Positions 1 to 6,872 of a stretch of DNA of 8,475 nt are shown piece after piece (the stretch's first letter is position 1; each line of letters begins with the position of its first letter). Below the pieces are notes generated by a model that ran no database searches, was not told where the DNA came from, and was given only the letters and a program-made list of their open reading frames with translations. The stretch comes from Bacillota bacterium (GTDB taxonomy: Bacteria; Bacillota; Clostridia; Lachnospirales; Lachnospiraceae), in NCBI GenBank assembly GCA_023419655.1, contig JAEZXP010000056.1, positions 1 through 8,475 of the forward strand, written 5' to 3'. The position numbers and the translations under genes are program-made.

Positions 1-1
1 G

Positions 2-1882
2 CTCTATTCGGGTACCCGATATGAACCGGCGGACGAGGTGAAAGCGGGAACGGTCTGTGCAGTTACAGGCCTTACCAGGACTTATCCCGGTCAGGGACTG
101 GGGATAGAGCAGGACCTGGATATGGCAGTGCTTAAACCGGTTCTTACCTATCAGCTTATACTGCCCCCGGAATGCAATGCATTTCATATGCTTTCCCAGC
201 TAAGAGGGCTGGAAGAGGAGGACCCAATGCTTCATATCGTATGGTATGAGCAGCTTCAGGAGATTCATATCCAGCTTATGGGGGAGGTACAGACCGAAAT
301 ATTAAAAAGTCTGATAAAGGAACGATTTGGCGTAGAGGTGGAATTTGGCGCAGGGAATATACTGTATAAAGAAACCATACAGGAGCCGGTAGTTGGGGTA
401 GGACATTTTGAGCCATTAAGGCATTATGCAGAGGTTCATCTTCTGCTGGAACCGGCAGAACCGGGCAGCGGACTGATATTTGACAGCAGATGCAGTGAGG
501 ATATATTGGAAAGAAGCTGGCAGAGGCTTATCCTGACCCATTTGGAGGAAAAGGAGCATAGGGGGGTATTAACAGGCTCGCCGGTTACGGATATGAAGAT
601 TACCCTTATCGCAGGCCGAGCCCATCTTAAGCATACCGAAGGCGGGGATTTCAGGCAGGCCACCTATCGGGCTGTGCGGCAAGGCCTAAAAAAGACGAAG
701 AGTGTACTACTTGAGCCATATTATCATTTCAGGTTAGAGGCCCCCTCCGATACCATCGGCAGGGCCATGACGGATATCCAGCGGATGAACGGGAGCTTTG
801 AACCGCCGCAGATTAACGGGGATACGGCGGTTTTGACTGGAGAGGCTCCGGTGGCGGCCATGGGCGGATACCAGGTTGAGGTAAACGCTTACACAAGAGG
901 AAGAGGAAACTTATTCTGTACCTTGGCTGGATATCAGCCCTGCCATAATCCGAAGGAGGTAATCGACAGGATAGGCTATGACAGTGAGCTGGACCCGGAG
1001 AATCCTACCGGCTCTGTATTCTGTACCCATGGTGCAGGCTTTTTTGTAAGCTGGAATCAGGTTGAGAAGTACATGCATATAGAAAATTCCATGAAAGAGC
1101 TTTTTCCTGATGAAATTCAGGACAAGGAAGCAGAGGATGTGTTCGATGATATCCGTGATTATGGGGTATCAAAGCCTAAGACCTCCCCAGGCGGCAAGGA
1201 TTCCTGGCAGGAGGATAAAGAGCTTGAGATGATTTTTACACGGACCTTTGGCCCTATCAAGCAGAGTACGGTTTATACCGGAAGCAAATTAGGATATGAG
1301 AAGCGCCCTTTGGGAGCGGATACTTCCCATGACACGGCGAAGCGTCCTGCGGGTTCAAAGATAAAGGCGATGAAGGAATATCTTTTAGTAGACGGATATA
1401 ATATTATCTTTTCATGGGACAAGCTGAATGAACTGGCGAAAGAGAATATGGATGCTGCAAGATATAAGCTGATGGATATATTAAGTAATTACCAGGGCTT
1501 TAAAAAATGTATCCTAATCCTTGTATTTGACGCATATAAGGTCAAGGGCGGAATAGAGAGAATTCAGAGATATCACAACATCGATGTAGTCTATACAAAA
1601 GAAGCGGAGACCGCCGACCAATATATTGAGAAAGTAACGCATGAAATTGCGAGAGATAATAAGGTTACTGTCGCCACTTCCGATGCCCTGGAGCAAATAA
1701 TAATCCTTGGCAGGGGTGCAGCCAGATTATCTGCAAAGGATTTAAAGGAAGAAATTCAGCGGGTAAATAATGAAATACGCCAGGACTATCTTGAGAAGAG
1801 CTCCGGCGGCAAAGCCTATATAGGAGAGCAGTTTAACCGGGATGTAATCGAATATATCGAAGGGGGAAACGAAGGTCTGTAA
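2..1882 (+). CDS. TetM/EF-G-like translational GTPase fused to C-terminal YacP/Rae1-type NYN ribonuclease domain (5' partial)
   Basis: The frame is open from base 2, so the N-terminus (the GTP-binding domain and most of domain II) lies upstream. Counting residues from base 2 (626 visible), I see the end of domain II (1-40), domain III (~44-119, ending in the FGVEVEF strand), domain IV (~130-237, with GSPVTDMKITL) and domain V (~238-312, with APSDTIGRAMTDIQ). A C-terminal helix and a charged linker (~360-455) follow. An NYN domain starts at ~457 with LLVDGYNII and then shows VFDAYKVKGG, KEAETADQYIEK and VATSDALEQ. Candidate metal-binding acidic residues are D464, D510, E536/D539 and D561. Ribosomal-protection proteins enter the ribosomal A site; Bacillus Rae1/YacP cleaves mRNA there. 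I infer a factor that visits stalled ribosomes and may cut mRNA. The TetM domain-IV tip is not conserved, so tetracycline resistance is doubtful. The domain calls are firm; the biological role is inferred. Confidence 0.9.
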   Translation, partial: LYSGTRYEPADEVKAGTVCAVTGLTRTYPGQGLGIEQDLDMAVLKPVLTYQLILPPECNAFHMLSQLRGLEEEDPMLHIVWYEQLQEIHIQLMGEVQTEILKSLIKERFGVEVEFGAGNILYKETIQEPVVGVGHFEPLRHYAEVHLLLEPAEPGSGLIFDSRCSEDILERSWQRLILTHLEEKEHRGVLTGSPVTDMKITLIAGRAHLKHTEGGDFRQATYRAVRQGLKKTKSVLLEPYYHFRLEAPSDTIGRAMTDIQRMNGSFEPPQINGDTAVLTGEAPVAAMGGYQVEVNAYTRGRGNLFCTLAGYQPCHNPKEVIDRIGYDSELDPENPTGSVFCTHGAGFFVSWNQVEKYMHIENSMKELFPDEIQDKEAEDVFDDIRDYGVSKPKTSPGGKDSWQEDKELEMIFTRTFGPIKQSTVYTGSKLGYEKRPLGADTSHDTAKRPAGSKIKAMKEYLLVDGYNIIFSWDKLNELAKENMDAARYKLMDILSNYQGFKKCILILVFDAYKVKGGIERIQRYHNIDVVYTKEAETADQYIEKVTHEIARDNKVTVATSDALEQIIILGRGAARLSAKDLKEEIQRVNNEIRQDYLEKSSGGKAYIGEQFNRDVIEYIEGGNEGL

Positions 1883-1914
1883 TCACATAGCATGACAATA
1901 TCTGACACTCGTAC

Positions 1915-1943
1915 TTGTAAAGTGGTTTATATTGGGCTATAAT
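1915..1943 (+). promoter_or_regulatory. Sigma-A-type promoter for the ABC transporter permease
   Basis: A -35 box TTGTAA (1915-1920), a 17-nt spacer and a perfect -10 box TATAAT (1938-1943) lie just after the GTPase gene. Transcription would start near 1950 and give a leader of about 80 nt before the permease ATG. No terminator hairpin is visible between the GTPase stop and this promoter, so some readthrough is possible. Confidence 0.7.
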
Positions 1944-2046
1944 AGTTAAAAATGATTTAAGCGAAGTGGAGTATATTGCCGGCGAGGCCAGACAGGCCCA
2001 GTTTAAGCAATTGATAAAGGAGTATAGGACGTATGATAGTACATAG
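1921..2046 (+). other. Coding-like open stretch in the permease leader (possible gene remnant or leader peptide)
   Basis: The frame between the stop at 1918-1920 and the TAG at 2044-2046 is open and gives a helix-forming, charged sequence (for example DLSEVEYIAGEARQAQFKQL). It overlaps the first codons of the permease in another frame. It has no ATG; the only obvious internal start is GTG at 1966, without a good ribosome binding site. It could be the decayed 3' end of a lost gene, a leader peptide or chance. I do not recognise a family. Confidence 0.2.
2016..2022 (+). promoter_or_regulatory. Ribosome binding site of the FtsX-like permease
   Basis: AAAGGAG lies 10 nt before the ATG at 2033. 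It supports that start, which is followed at once by a basic N-terminus and the first membrane helix. Confidence 0.75.
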
Positions 2047-5000
2047 TATTAAAAGCATAGTGCGTACACCAAAAAAGACCATCTTATTTCTGTTATTAAT
2101 CGCGTTATTATCTTTATTCTTAAGTGTTGGTACAGGTATGTATCAATCGGCTGACAATATGATTAAGCAGGCTGACGAGACATTTACTACAGTTGTAGAC
2201 TTAACTTACCTTGGAAATAAAGGTGAAGATGCGGCTGCTTTTTATGAGCAGATGAATGAGGATGTGGCAGCGCTGGAGCATTCTAAGCTGCAGCAGCATC
2301 CGGATGTGCTTTCAACGAATATTGAAAGAACAGCCTCGGCGTATATTGAAGGAAAACAGATTAACCAAAGTCTGCCTGCCTTGGATGATTATGTTATTAT
2401 CGAAGCGTTCAATTTGAAACAGTTCGATGAATCAAGATTTCAGGGAATCATAAATACGGTTTATTTTGGTGAAAACATGAGGGAAGATACTTATGTGATG
2501 GTAAGCCAATATGGTCTGCCAGAGGAGCTTGAATTCACGCTTGGACATAAATATCTTATTGTCGGTAAAAAATCCGCAGGACACAATCCCACACCGATTG
2601 TTACACCGATTCTTCCGGATGGCATAGAAGGCTTTGAGACGGTGGTTGATTTAACTGAATTTCCTGATTTTTTTGAGTCGGAGATGGGTATAGAACTGCA
2701 GAAAATAGCAGAGGCCCTCAATGTTGTAAGAAAATCCCTTCCGGTTACCTTAGTAACGAGCTTTGAAGCGGTTGAGCCTTACTTTAGCCGGGATTTGGTT
2801 ATTAATAAGGGGCGGATATTCAATGAGGAAGAGTATCAGAAGGGAAAAAATGAGGTTATCTTAATCAGCAAGGCAATCGCAGAATTTTACGGGGTTGAAG
2901 TGGGTGATAAGCTGGAATTAAAGCTCCATTATGCGAAGAATGGGACGGGGCTGTCGAATTACATAATGGATTACAGCTTCAGTAAGATAGCAGAGTATGA
3001 GATTGTCGGTATCTTTGAGAATAAATATGACAACAGATATACGGTATATATGCCTATGGATGACTGGATTGAGCAAGACTGCTATTCAGTCAGATTAGCG
3101 AGATATGTTGTTAAAAATGGTTCGGGAGAAAAATTTATAAAGGACAATGCAGATGCCATTCCCTCCAATATGAGCTTTACCATCTATGACCAGGGCTATG
3201 AGGAGGCAATCAACCCCATTATGGAGTTAAAGAATACGGCAATCCTGCTGCAGATACTTGGGACAGTATCCGGTACGATTATATTGCTTTTGTTCTCCTA
3301 TCTGTATGTAATTAAGCAAAGGGACACGATTGTAAATATGCTTGCCCTTGGAGCAGGTAAAAGACGTACAATAAGCTATGTTCTTATTGGCTCCTTGCTT
3401 TTGGTTTTAATAGCCAGTGTTACGGGCTCATTTTTGTCATCAGGCTTTGTAAACAGGATTACGAATAATATATTTGAAAAAATGATTGCATTATATAAAA
3501 CGGATTTACGATACAGTGAACGGGCCATCGGAGTACAGCTTGAATATACAGGCCAGGTTAGCACGAATTACTGGCTGCCTGTATTAATAATCCTGCTGAT
3601 GCTTGTGGTAAGCTTTGTATTACTGTATGGCTTTACTATCTTTATAAAGAATGAAGAAAAGTATAAAATCATCCGAAACAGAAAAAAGAGTTCAAAAAGA
3701 CATAAAAAGTTAAAGACGGTTCAACCGAAGGTAAATAAAGAGCAGAATGTATTATTCGGAAGAGTAAGACCGATACCGTTAAAATTTGCTCTGGTATCCA
3801 TCCTAAGGAATTCGGGAAGAAGTTTAATCGTACCGGTTTTAACCCTGGTGCTGTCCGCTTTTTTGGTGTTCCTGAGCTTTCTTTCGAATATTCAGCAGGA
3901 GAAGCGGGATACCGTATATGACCAAATCCCTGTAAACACCTATTTAACCAGCTTTAAGAACGAAACCAGAAGTATTTCCCTGAACCTTCAATATGATATT
4001 TACCGGTTCATCGACCCTGAATACAATAACCGTATGGAATGGGACTGGGAGATGTATTATGATTATATGGATAATGGAGAATATACGGCTATAAGGGCTC
4101 ATGAGGAAAGGCAAAAGCTTCTTGAGGATTCTGCGTTCTTTAGAGAAATATACCTGAGCAGAGAAATAAACTATGAATACATGGGGATTTCAAAAACAAA
4201 GGATGGTGTTGAGAAAGAGGATATACCCTCAAGACCGGAGATACGTTCTCATAGCGGCGCTTTCGGATTTGACTGGTTTATAGAGCTGATATATAAAATG
4301 CCGCGATTGGCATATGCGGATGACATAAGATATACCTCGGACTTTTTTAATTCCTCCGGAATTGAAGTGGAATTTATGGAAGGCTATGATTTTGACTGCC
4401 TTAAAATGCTGGAAAATGTAGGTATTATTTCGAGGAACTTTGCCAATGTCAATGGTGTTGAACTGGGTGACACCGTGAGGATTACAGCATGGAATACCGA
4501 TGGTGCGAATGCATTTTGCAGTATAATAGATTTTCTGGTAGCAGGCATATATGAGGAGGAATGGCGCTCGGATGTAATCTATCTTCCATGGATTATGAGC
4601 TATGAGCACAATTATTTTTATGATGGTAATTATCCTTCCACACTTCCTGAGGATGGCTCCCAGTCATCGGAAGAGAGGTGGAATGAAACGATACCAAGGA
4701 GCGTACATTCTGCAACATTTACCTTAAAGAATACGCAAGATTTGGCTCCATTCAGGGATTATCTTGTTTCGAAGGGATATAGTGAGGCAGGTAAGATTAA
4801 TGTGATTCGAAATGCCGTGGTGATTCAGGATAAGCAGCTGGAGGAAACCATACGGAATCTGGACAACTATATCCGGATAATGAATATACTCGTTCCGATT
4901 ATGCTGGTGCTGTTCGGGGTGATTGGATTCGTGGTATCCTATCTGCTGATTCGTCACAGATTGAATGAACTGGCTATTATGAGGAGTATCGGTTCCAAGA

Positions 5001-5218
5001 AGTATAGTGTGTTTTTATCATTCTTTGTAGAACAGCTGATTTTATTTACAATCGGTCTGCTTCCGGTCATTATATTTGGAATTGTATTTCCGGATTACTT
5101 TATATATTATGGAATATCCCTTGGATATTATATAATAAGCTATCTTTCCGGTACCGGAGTGGCGCTGATTATACTTAGCAGAACGAAGCTGCTGGATATC
5201 CTGTTTTCCAAAGAATAA
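2033..5218 (+). CDS. Large FtsX/MacB-type ABC transporter permease, two fused four-helix modules
   Basis: The protein has 1061 residues. Membrane helices are predicted at about 16-36, 402-427, 447-470 and 514-538 (first module) and 597-619, 948-974, 993-1020 and 1030-1048 (second module). Each module has a large extracytoplasmic domain between its first and second helix (about 37-400 and 620-945). A lysine/arginine-rich cytoplasmic linker (~540-575) joins the modules. The FtsX hallmark after the second helix is present twice: MLALGAGKRRTISYVL (~436-451) and LAIMRSIGSKKYSVFL (~980-995). MacB/LolE-type permeases have one module and dimerise, so this chain looks like a complete permease in one polypeptide. 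Such transporters usually export lipoproteins, peptides or antibiotics, or transmit force across the membrane; the substrate cannot be told here. The ATPase gene follows 76 nt downstream. No two-component system, which would suggest a Bce-type resistance module, is visible. Confidence 0.88.
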   Translation: MIVHSIKSIVRTPKKTILFLLLIALLSLFLSVGTGMYQSADNMIKQADETFTTVVDLTYLGNKGEDAAAFYEQMNEDVAALEHSKLQQHPDVLSTNIERTASAYIEGKQINQSLPALDDYVIIEAFNLKQFDESRFQGIINTVYFGENMREDTYVMVSQYGLPEELEFTLGHKYLIVGKKSAGHNPTPIVTPILPDGIEGFETVVDLTEFPDFFESEMGIELQKIAEALNVVRKSLPVTLVTSFEAVEPYFSRDLVINKGRIFNEEEYQKGKNEVILISKAIAEFYGVEVGDKLELKLHYAKNGTGLSNYIMDYSFSKIAEYEIVGIFENKYDNRYTVYMPMDDWIEQDCYSVRLARYVVKNGSGEKFIKDNADAIPSNMSFTIYDQGYEEAINPIMELKNTAILLQILGTVSGTIILLLFSYLYVIKQRDTIVNMLALGAGKRRTISYVLIGSLLLVLIASVTGSFLSSGFVNRITNNIFEKMIALYKTDLRYSERAIGVQLEYTGQVSTNYWLPVLIILLMLVVSFVLLYGFTIFIKNEEKYKIIRNRKKSSKRHKKLKTVQPKVNKEQNVLFGRVRPIPLKFALVSILRNSGRSLIVPVLTLVLSAFLVFLSFLSNIQQEKRDTVYDQIPVNTYLTSFKNETRSISLNLQYDIYRFIDPEYNNRMEWDWEMYYDYMDNGEYTAIRAHEERQKLLEDSAFFREIYLSREINYEYMGISKTKDGVEKEDIPSRPEIRSHSGAFGFDWFIELIYKMPRLAYADDIRYTSDFFNSSGIEVEFMEGYDFDCLKMLENVGIISRNFANVNGVELGDTVRITAWNTDGANAFCSIIDFLVAGIYEEEWRSDVIYLPWIMSYEHNYFYDGNYPSTLPEDGSQSSEERWNETIPRSVHSATFTLKNTQDLAPFRDYLVSKGYSEAGKINVIRNAVVIQDKQLEETIRNLDNYIRIMNILVPIMLVLFGVIGFVVSYLLIRHRLNELAIMRSIGSKKYSVFLSFFVEQLILFTIGLLPVIIFGIVFPDYFIYYGISLGYYIISYLSGTGVALIILSRTKLLDILFSKE

Positions 5219-5220
5219 CC

Positions 5221-5241
5221 GCAGGTTTTGAGTTAATCTGC
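5221..5241 (+). other. Small hairpin between permease and ATPase genes
   Basis: A 7-bp stem (GCAGGTT pairing with AATCTGC, one G-U pair) with a 7-nt loop sits directly after the permease stop. It is followed by an AT-rich stretch without a clean T run. It is too weak for a convincing terminator and may instead protect or process the transcript between the two genes. Confidence 0.3.
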
Positions 5242-5283
5242 TTATTAAATAGAACATAGAGTAACCATTATAATTTTATATGT

Positions 5284-5288
5284 GGAGG
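5284..5288 (+). promoter_or_regulatory. Ribosome binding site that fixes the ATPase start
   Basis: GGAGG lies 6 nt before the ATG at 5295. An in-frame ATG at 5280 precedes this site and would have no binding site of its own, so 5295 is the better start. Confidence 0.75.
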
Positions 5289-5294
5289 TCAAAG

Positions 5295-5963
5295 ATGGGG
5301 TTATTAGAATTAAAAAATGTTTCATATAGCTATCAAAGTCAATATCAGAGCGTGGAAGCCGTCAAGGGTGTCAGCCTGGAGCTGGAGCAGGGAAAGGTTC
5401 ATGCCATTATCGGAAAGTCCGGTTCGGGAAAATCCACATTGCTTTCACTGATGGCAGGACTTGCTCTTCCTGCGGCAGGCGATATCCTGTATAACGGAGA
5501 ATCCGTAAAAAGCATCAATTTAGAATCATACAGAAGAGACAAAGCCTCCGTTATATACCAGACCTTTAATCTGTTTCCCTTAATGACAGTAATCGAAAAT
5601 GTTATATTTCCACTGGAATTAAAGGGCATGAAATTTGCTGAAGCAAAGGAGATAGCAGGAAAGCATATCAAGAGTGTCGGTCTGGATGAACAGCATTATA
5701 AGCGGTTTCCCAATATGCTTTCCGGTGGTGAAAGGCAGAGAGTGGCAATTGCAAGAGCATTGGCAACAGGCTCGAAGCTCCTGCTGGCGGATGAGCCTAC
5801 CGGCAATCTGGATGTAACCAACGGAGATATGGTTGTTAAGCTTCTTACAGACCTTGCCCATAATGATAATCTGGCAGTTGTTATCGTAACCCATGACCTT
5901 GCCATTGCAAAAAAGGCAGATGTGGTATTGCAGATGCAGGACGGAAGATTATCCCGTATGTAA
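5295..5963 (+). CDS. ABC transporter ATP-binding protein, MacB/LolD/FtsE-type
   Basis: The protein has 222 residues, the usual length of the family. All ATPase motifs are present: Walker A GKSGSGKST (40-48), Q-loop Q89 in IYQTF, signature LSGGE (142-146), Walker B LLLADE (162-167) with catalytic E167, D-loop NLD (171-173) and switch H200 in VIVTHD. The motif set and the short chain match the ATPases that pair with FtsX-like permeases, so it should energise the 1061-residue permease encoded 76 nt upstream. Two copies of this subunit would serve the two modules of the one-chain permease. A TATAAT lies at 5269-5274 but has no -35 box and would start the RNA at or within the binding site, so transcription from the permease promoter is more likely. 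The start at 5295 was chosen because GGAGG precedes it. Confidence 0.95.
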   Translation: MGLLELKNVSYSYQSQYQSVEAVKGVSLELEQGKVHAIIGKSGSGKSTLLSLMAGLALPAAGDILYNGESVKSINLESYRRDKASVIYQTFNLFPLMTVIENVIFPLELKGMKFAEAKEIAGKHIKSVGLDEQHYKRFPNMLSGGERQRVAIARALATGSKLLLADEPTGNLDVTNGDMVVKLLTDLAHNDNLAVVIVTHDLAIAKKADVVLQMQDGRLSRM

Positions 5964-6020
5964 CTTTATCACAGAGGTTTATAGCTGTGTGCGATACAAT
6001 ATATCACAATAAATATAGTA

Positions 6021-6027
6021 AAGGCGG
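6021..6027 (+). promoter_or_regulatory. Ribosome binding site of the ferredoxin gene
   Basis: AAGGCGG lies 9 nt before the ATG at 6037. It is a moderate match to the anti-Shine-Dalgarno sequence and supports that start. Confidence 0.5.
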
Positions 6028-6036
6028 TATATTGAC

Positions 6037-6240
6037 ATGGCGAAAAGACTTGCTGAGGTTACGAAGGATAGGTGCGCTGCATGCGGCTGCTGCGTTAAGG
6101 TATGTCCTAAGAACGCACTATCGATATACAAGGGGAGATACGCCCTGGTGGATGAAAGCAGATGCATCGGCTGCGGATTGTGTGCGAAAGAATGTCCGGC
6201 CTCCATTATTACAATAAAGAAGATGGAGGTGGTGGCGTGA
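6037..6240 (+). CDS. Small 2[4Fe-4S] ferredoxin-like protein
   Basis: The protein has 67 residues and two complete CxxCxxCxxxCP motifs, with cysteines 13/16/19/23 and 43/46/49/53. This is the pattern of bacterial 2[4Fe-4S] ferredoxins, which carry electrons in the cytosol at low potential. It has no signal peptide or membrane helix. An extra cysteine (C18) lies next to C19 inside the first motif. The gene begins 73 nt after the ATPase stop, with no clear promoter in the gap. Its stop codon overlaps the start of the next gene (GTGA), which predicts translational coupling with the membrane Fe-S protein. The natural inference is that it is that protein's electron donor or acceptor. The family call is firm; the partner is inferred from position. 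Confidence 0.93.
   Translation: MAKRLAEVTKDRCAACGCCVKVCPKNALSIYKGRYALVDESRCIGCGLCAKECPASIITIKKMEVVA
6225..6229 (+). promoter_or_regulatory. Ribosome binding site that sets the GTG start of the membrane Fe-S protein
   Basis: GGAGG inside the last codons of the ferredoxin lies 7 nt before GTG 6237. This favours GTG 6237 over the in-frame ATG at 6162, which lies deep within the ferredoxin gene. Confidence 0.7.
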
Positions 6241-6800
6241 AAAAACCATGGTATGAATATCTGTGGATAGCATCATTATTCTATCTTATACTTGGCTTTT
6301 TTAATATTTTGTTTGCGTGGCTGGGGATGTTATGCTTCATCATTCCGCTTTTAATCGCTGCAGCAAAGGGTACGAAAGCCTATTGCAATAAATACTGCGG
6401 CAGAGGACAGCTCCTTTCCATACTTGGCAAAAAGCTTCGTTTGTCACGAAACAAGCCCATGCCCGGATGGATGACAACAAAGTGGTTTCGCTACGGTTTT
6501 CTTACATTCTTTATGATAATGTTCGTACAGATGTTATTTATTACTTATCTGGTATTTAAGGATGCCAGAGGGCTTTCAGAGGCGGTAAAGCTCTTATGGA
6601 CCTTTAAAATTCCATGGAGCTGGGCCTATCGGGTAACGGATATTCCCTTATGGATATCTCAGTTTGCTTTTGGATTTTACAGCATTATGCTGACCTCAAC
6701 GATTCTTGGCGTAATAACGAATATATTATTTAAACCCAGGTCATGGTGTATCTATTGTCCCATGGGTACAATGACACAACTAATCTGCAAGATAAAATAG
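6237..6800 (+). CDS. Four-helix membrane 4Fe-4S-binding protein, NapH/NosR C-terminal-like
   Basis: The protein has 187 residues from GTG 6237, which overlaps the ferredoxin stop. Hydrophobic helices lie at about 9-28, 30-44, 84-107 and 139-163. AYCNKYCGRGQL (C50, C54) follows helix 2, and WCIYCPMGT (C171, C174) follows helix 4. This arrangement, with paired cysteines and YCGRGQ and CPMG signatures, is that of the 4Fe-4S-binding membrane proteins related to NapH and the C-terminal half of NosR. The positive-inside rule (KK at the N-terminus, a basic loop around 44-73, basic C-terminus) puts both cysteine pairs on the cytoplasmic face, where the neighbouring ferredoxin could reach them. I infer a role in passing electrons between ferredoxin and a membrane partner, possibly one tied to the ABC transporter. 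That partner is not visible. C33 and C184 are further cysteines of unknown role. Confidence 0.82.
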   Translation: MKKPWYEYLWIASLFYLILGFFNILFAWLGMLCFIIPLLIAAAKGTKAYCNKYCGRGQLLSILGKKLRLSRNKPMPGWMTTKWFRYGFLTFFMIMFVQMLFITYLVFKDARGLSEAVKLLWTFKIPWSWAYRVTDIPLWISQFAFGFYSIMLTSTILGVITNILFKPRSWCIYCPMGTMTQLICKIK

Positions 6801-6803
6801 AAC

Positions 6804-6843
6804 AGTGCGGGGTATCTGTATAAAAATGTTGATACTCCGCACT
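6804..6843. terminator. Rho-independent terminator, probably bidirectional
   Basis: A 13-bp stem with one G-U pair (6804-6816 with 6831-6843, GC-rich at the base) encloses a 14-nt loop. On the + strand it is followed by TTTACTTT and lies just after the Fe-S gene stop. On the - strand it lies 29 nt after the lipoprotein stop and is followed by TTCTATTTTAT. It therefore separates two convergent transcription units. Confidence 0.85.
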
Positions 6844-6872
6844 TTACTTTAATATAAATAGCCGCAGAATAA

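Noticed and set aside
1370..1882. Internal ATG at 1370 as the start of a separate NYN nuclease gene
   Set aside because: The frame is continuous with the GTPase part. The only purine-rich stretch before the ATG (AAAGGCG) is too close to it, so a single fusion protein is the simpler reading.
4229..4609. 126-codon open frame antisense to the permease
   Set aside because: It lies wholly inside a well-supported membrane protein gene and shows no family features or start signal. It is a shadow frame, as are the other antisense frames in this gene and in the ATPase.
5269..5274. TATAAT as a promoter of the ATPase gene
   Set aside because: There is no -35 box at the right distance, and the RNA would start at about the ribosome binding site, leaving no leader.
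2033..5963. Bce-type antimicrobial peptide resistance module
   Set aside because: The permease has an eight-helix two-outer-domain plan instead of the ten-helix BceB plan, and no histidine kinase or response regulator is adjacent.
5970..5989. Hairpin after the ATPase gene as a terminator
   Set aside because: The stem is only CACAG with CTGTG around a 10-nt loop, and no T run follows.
6162..6236. N-terminal extension of the membrane Fe-S protein from the ATG at 6162
   Set aside because: It would read through the ferredoxin gene out of frame without a binding site, while GTG 6237 has GGAGG at 7 nt and directly opens the first membrane helix.
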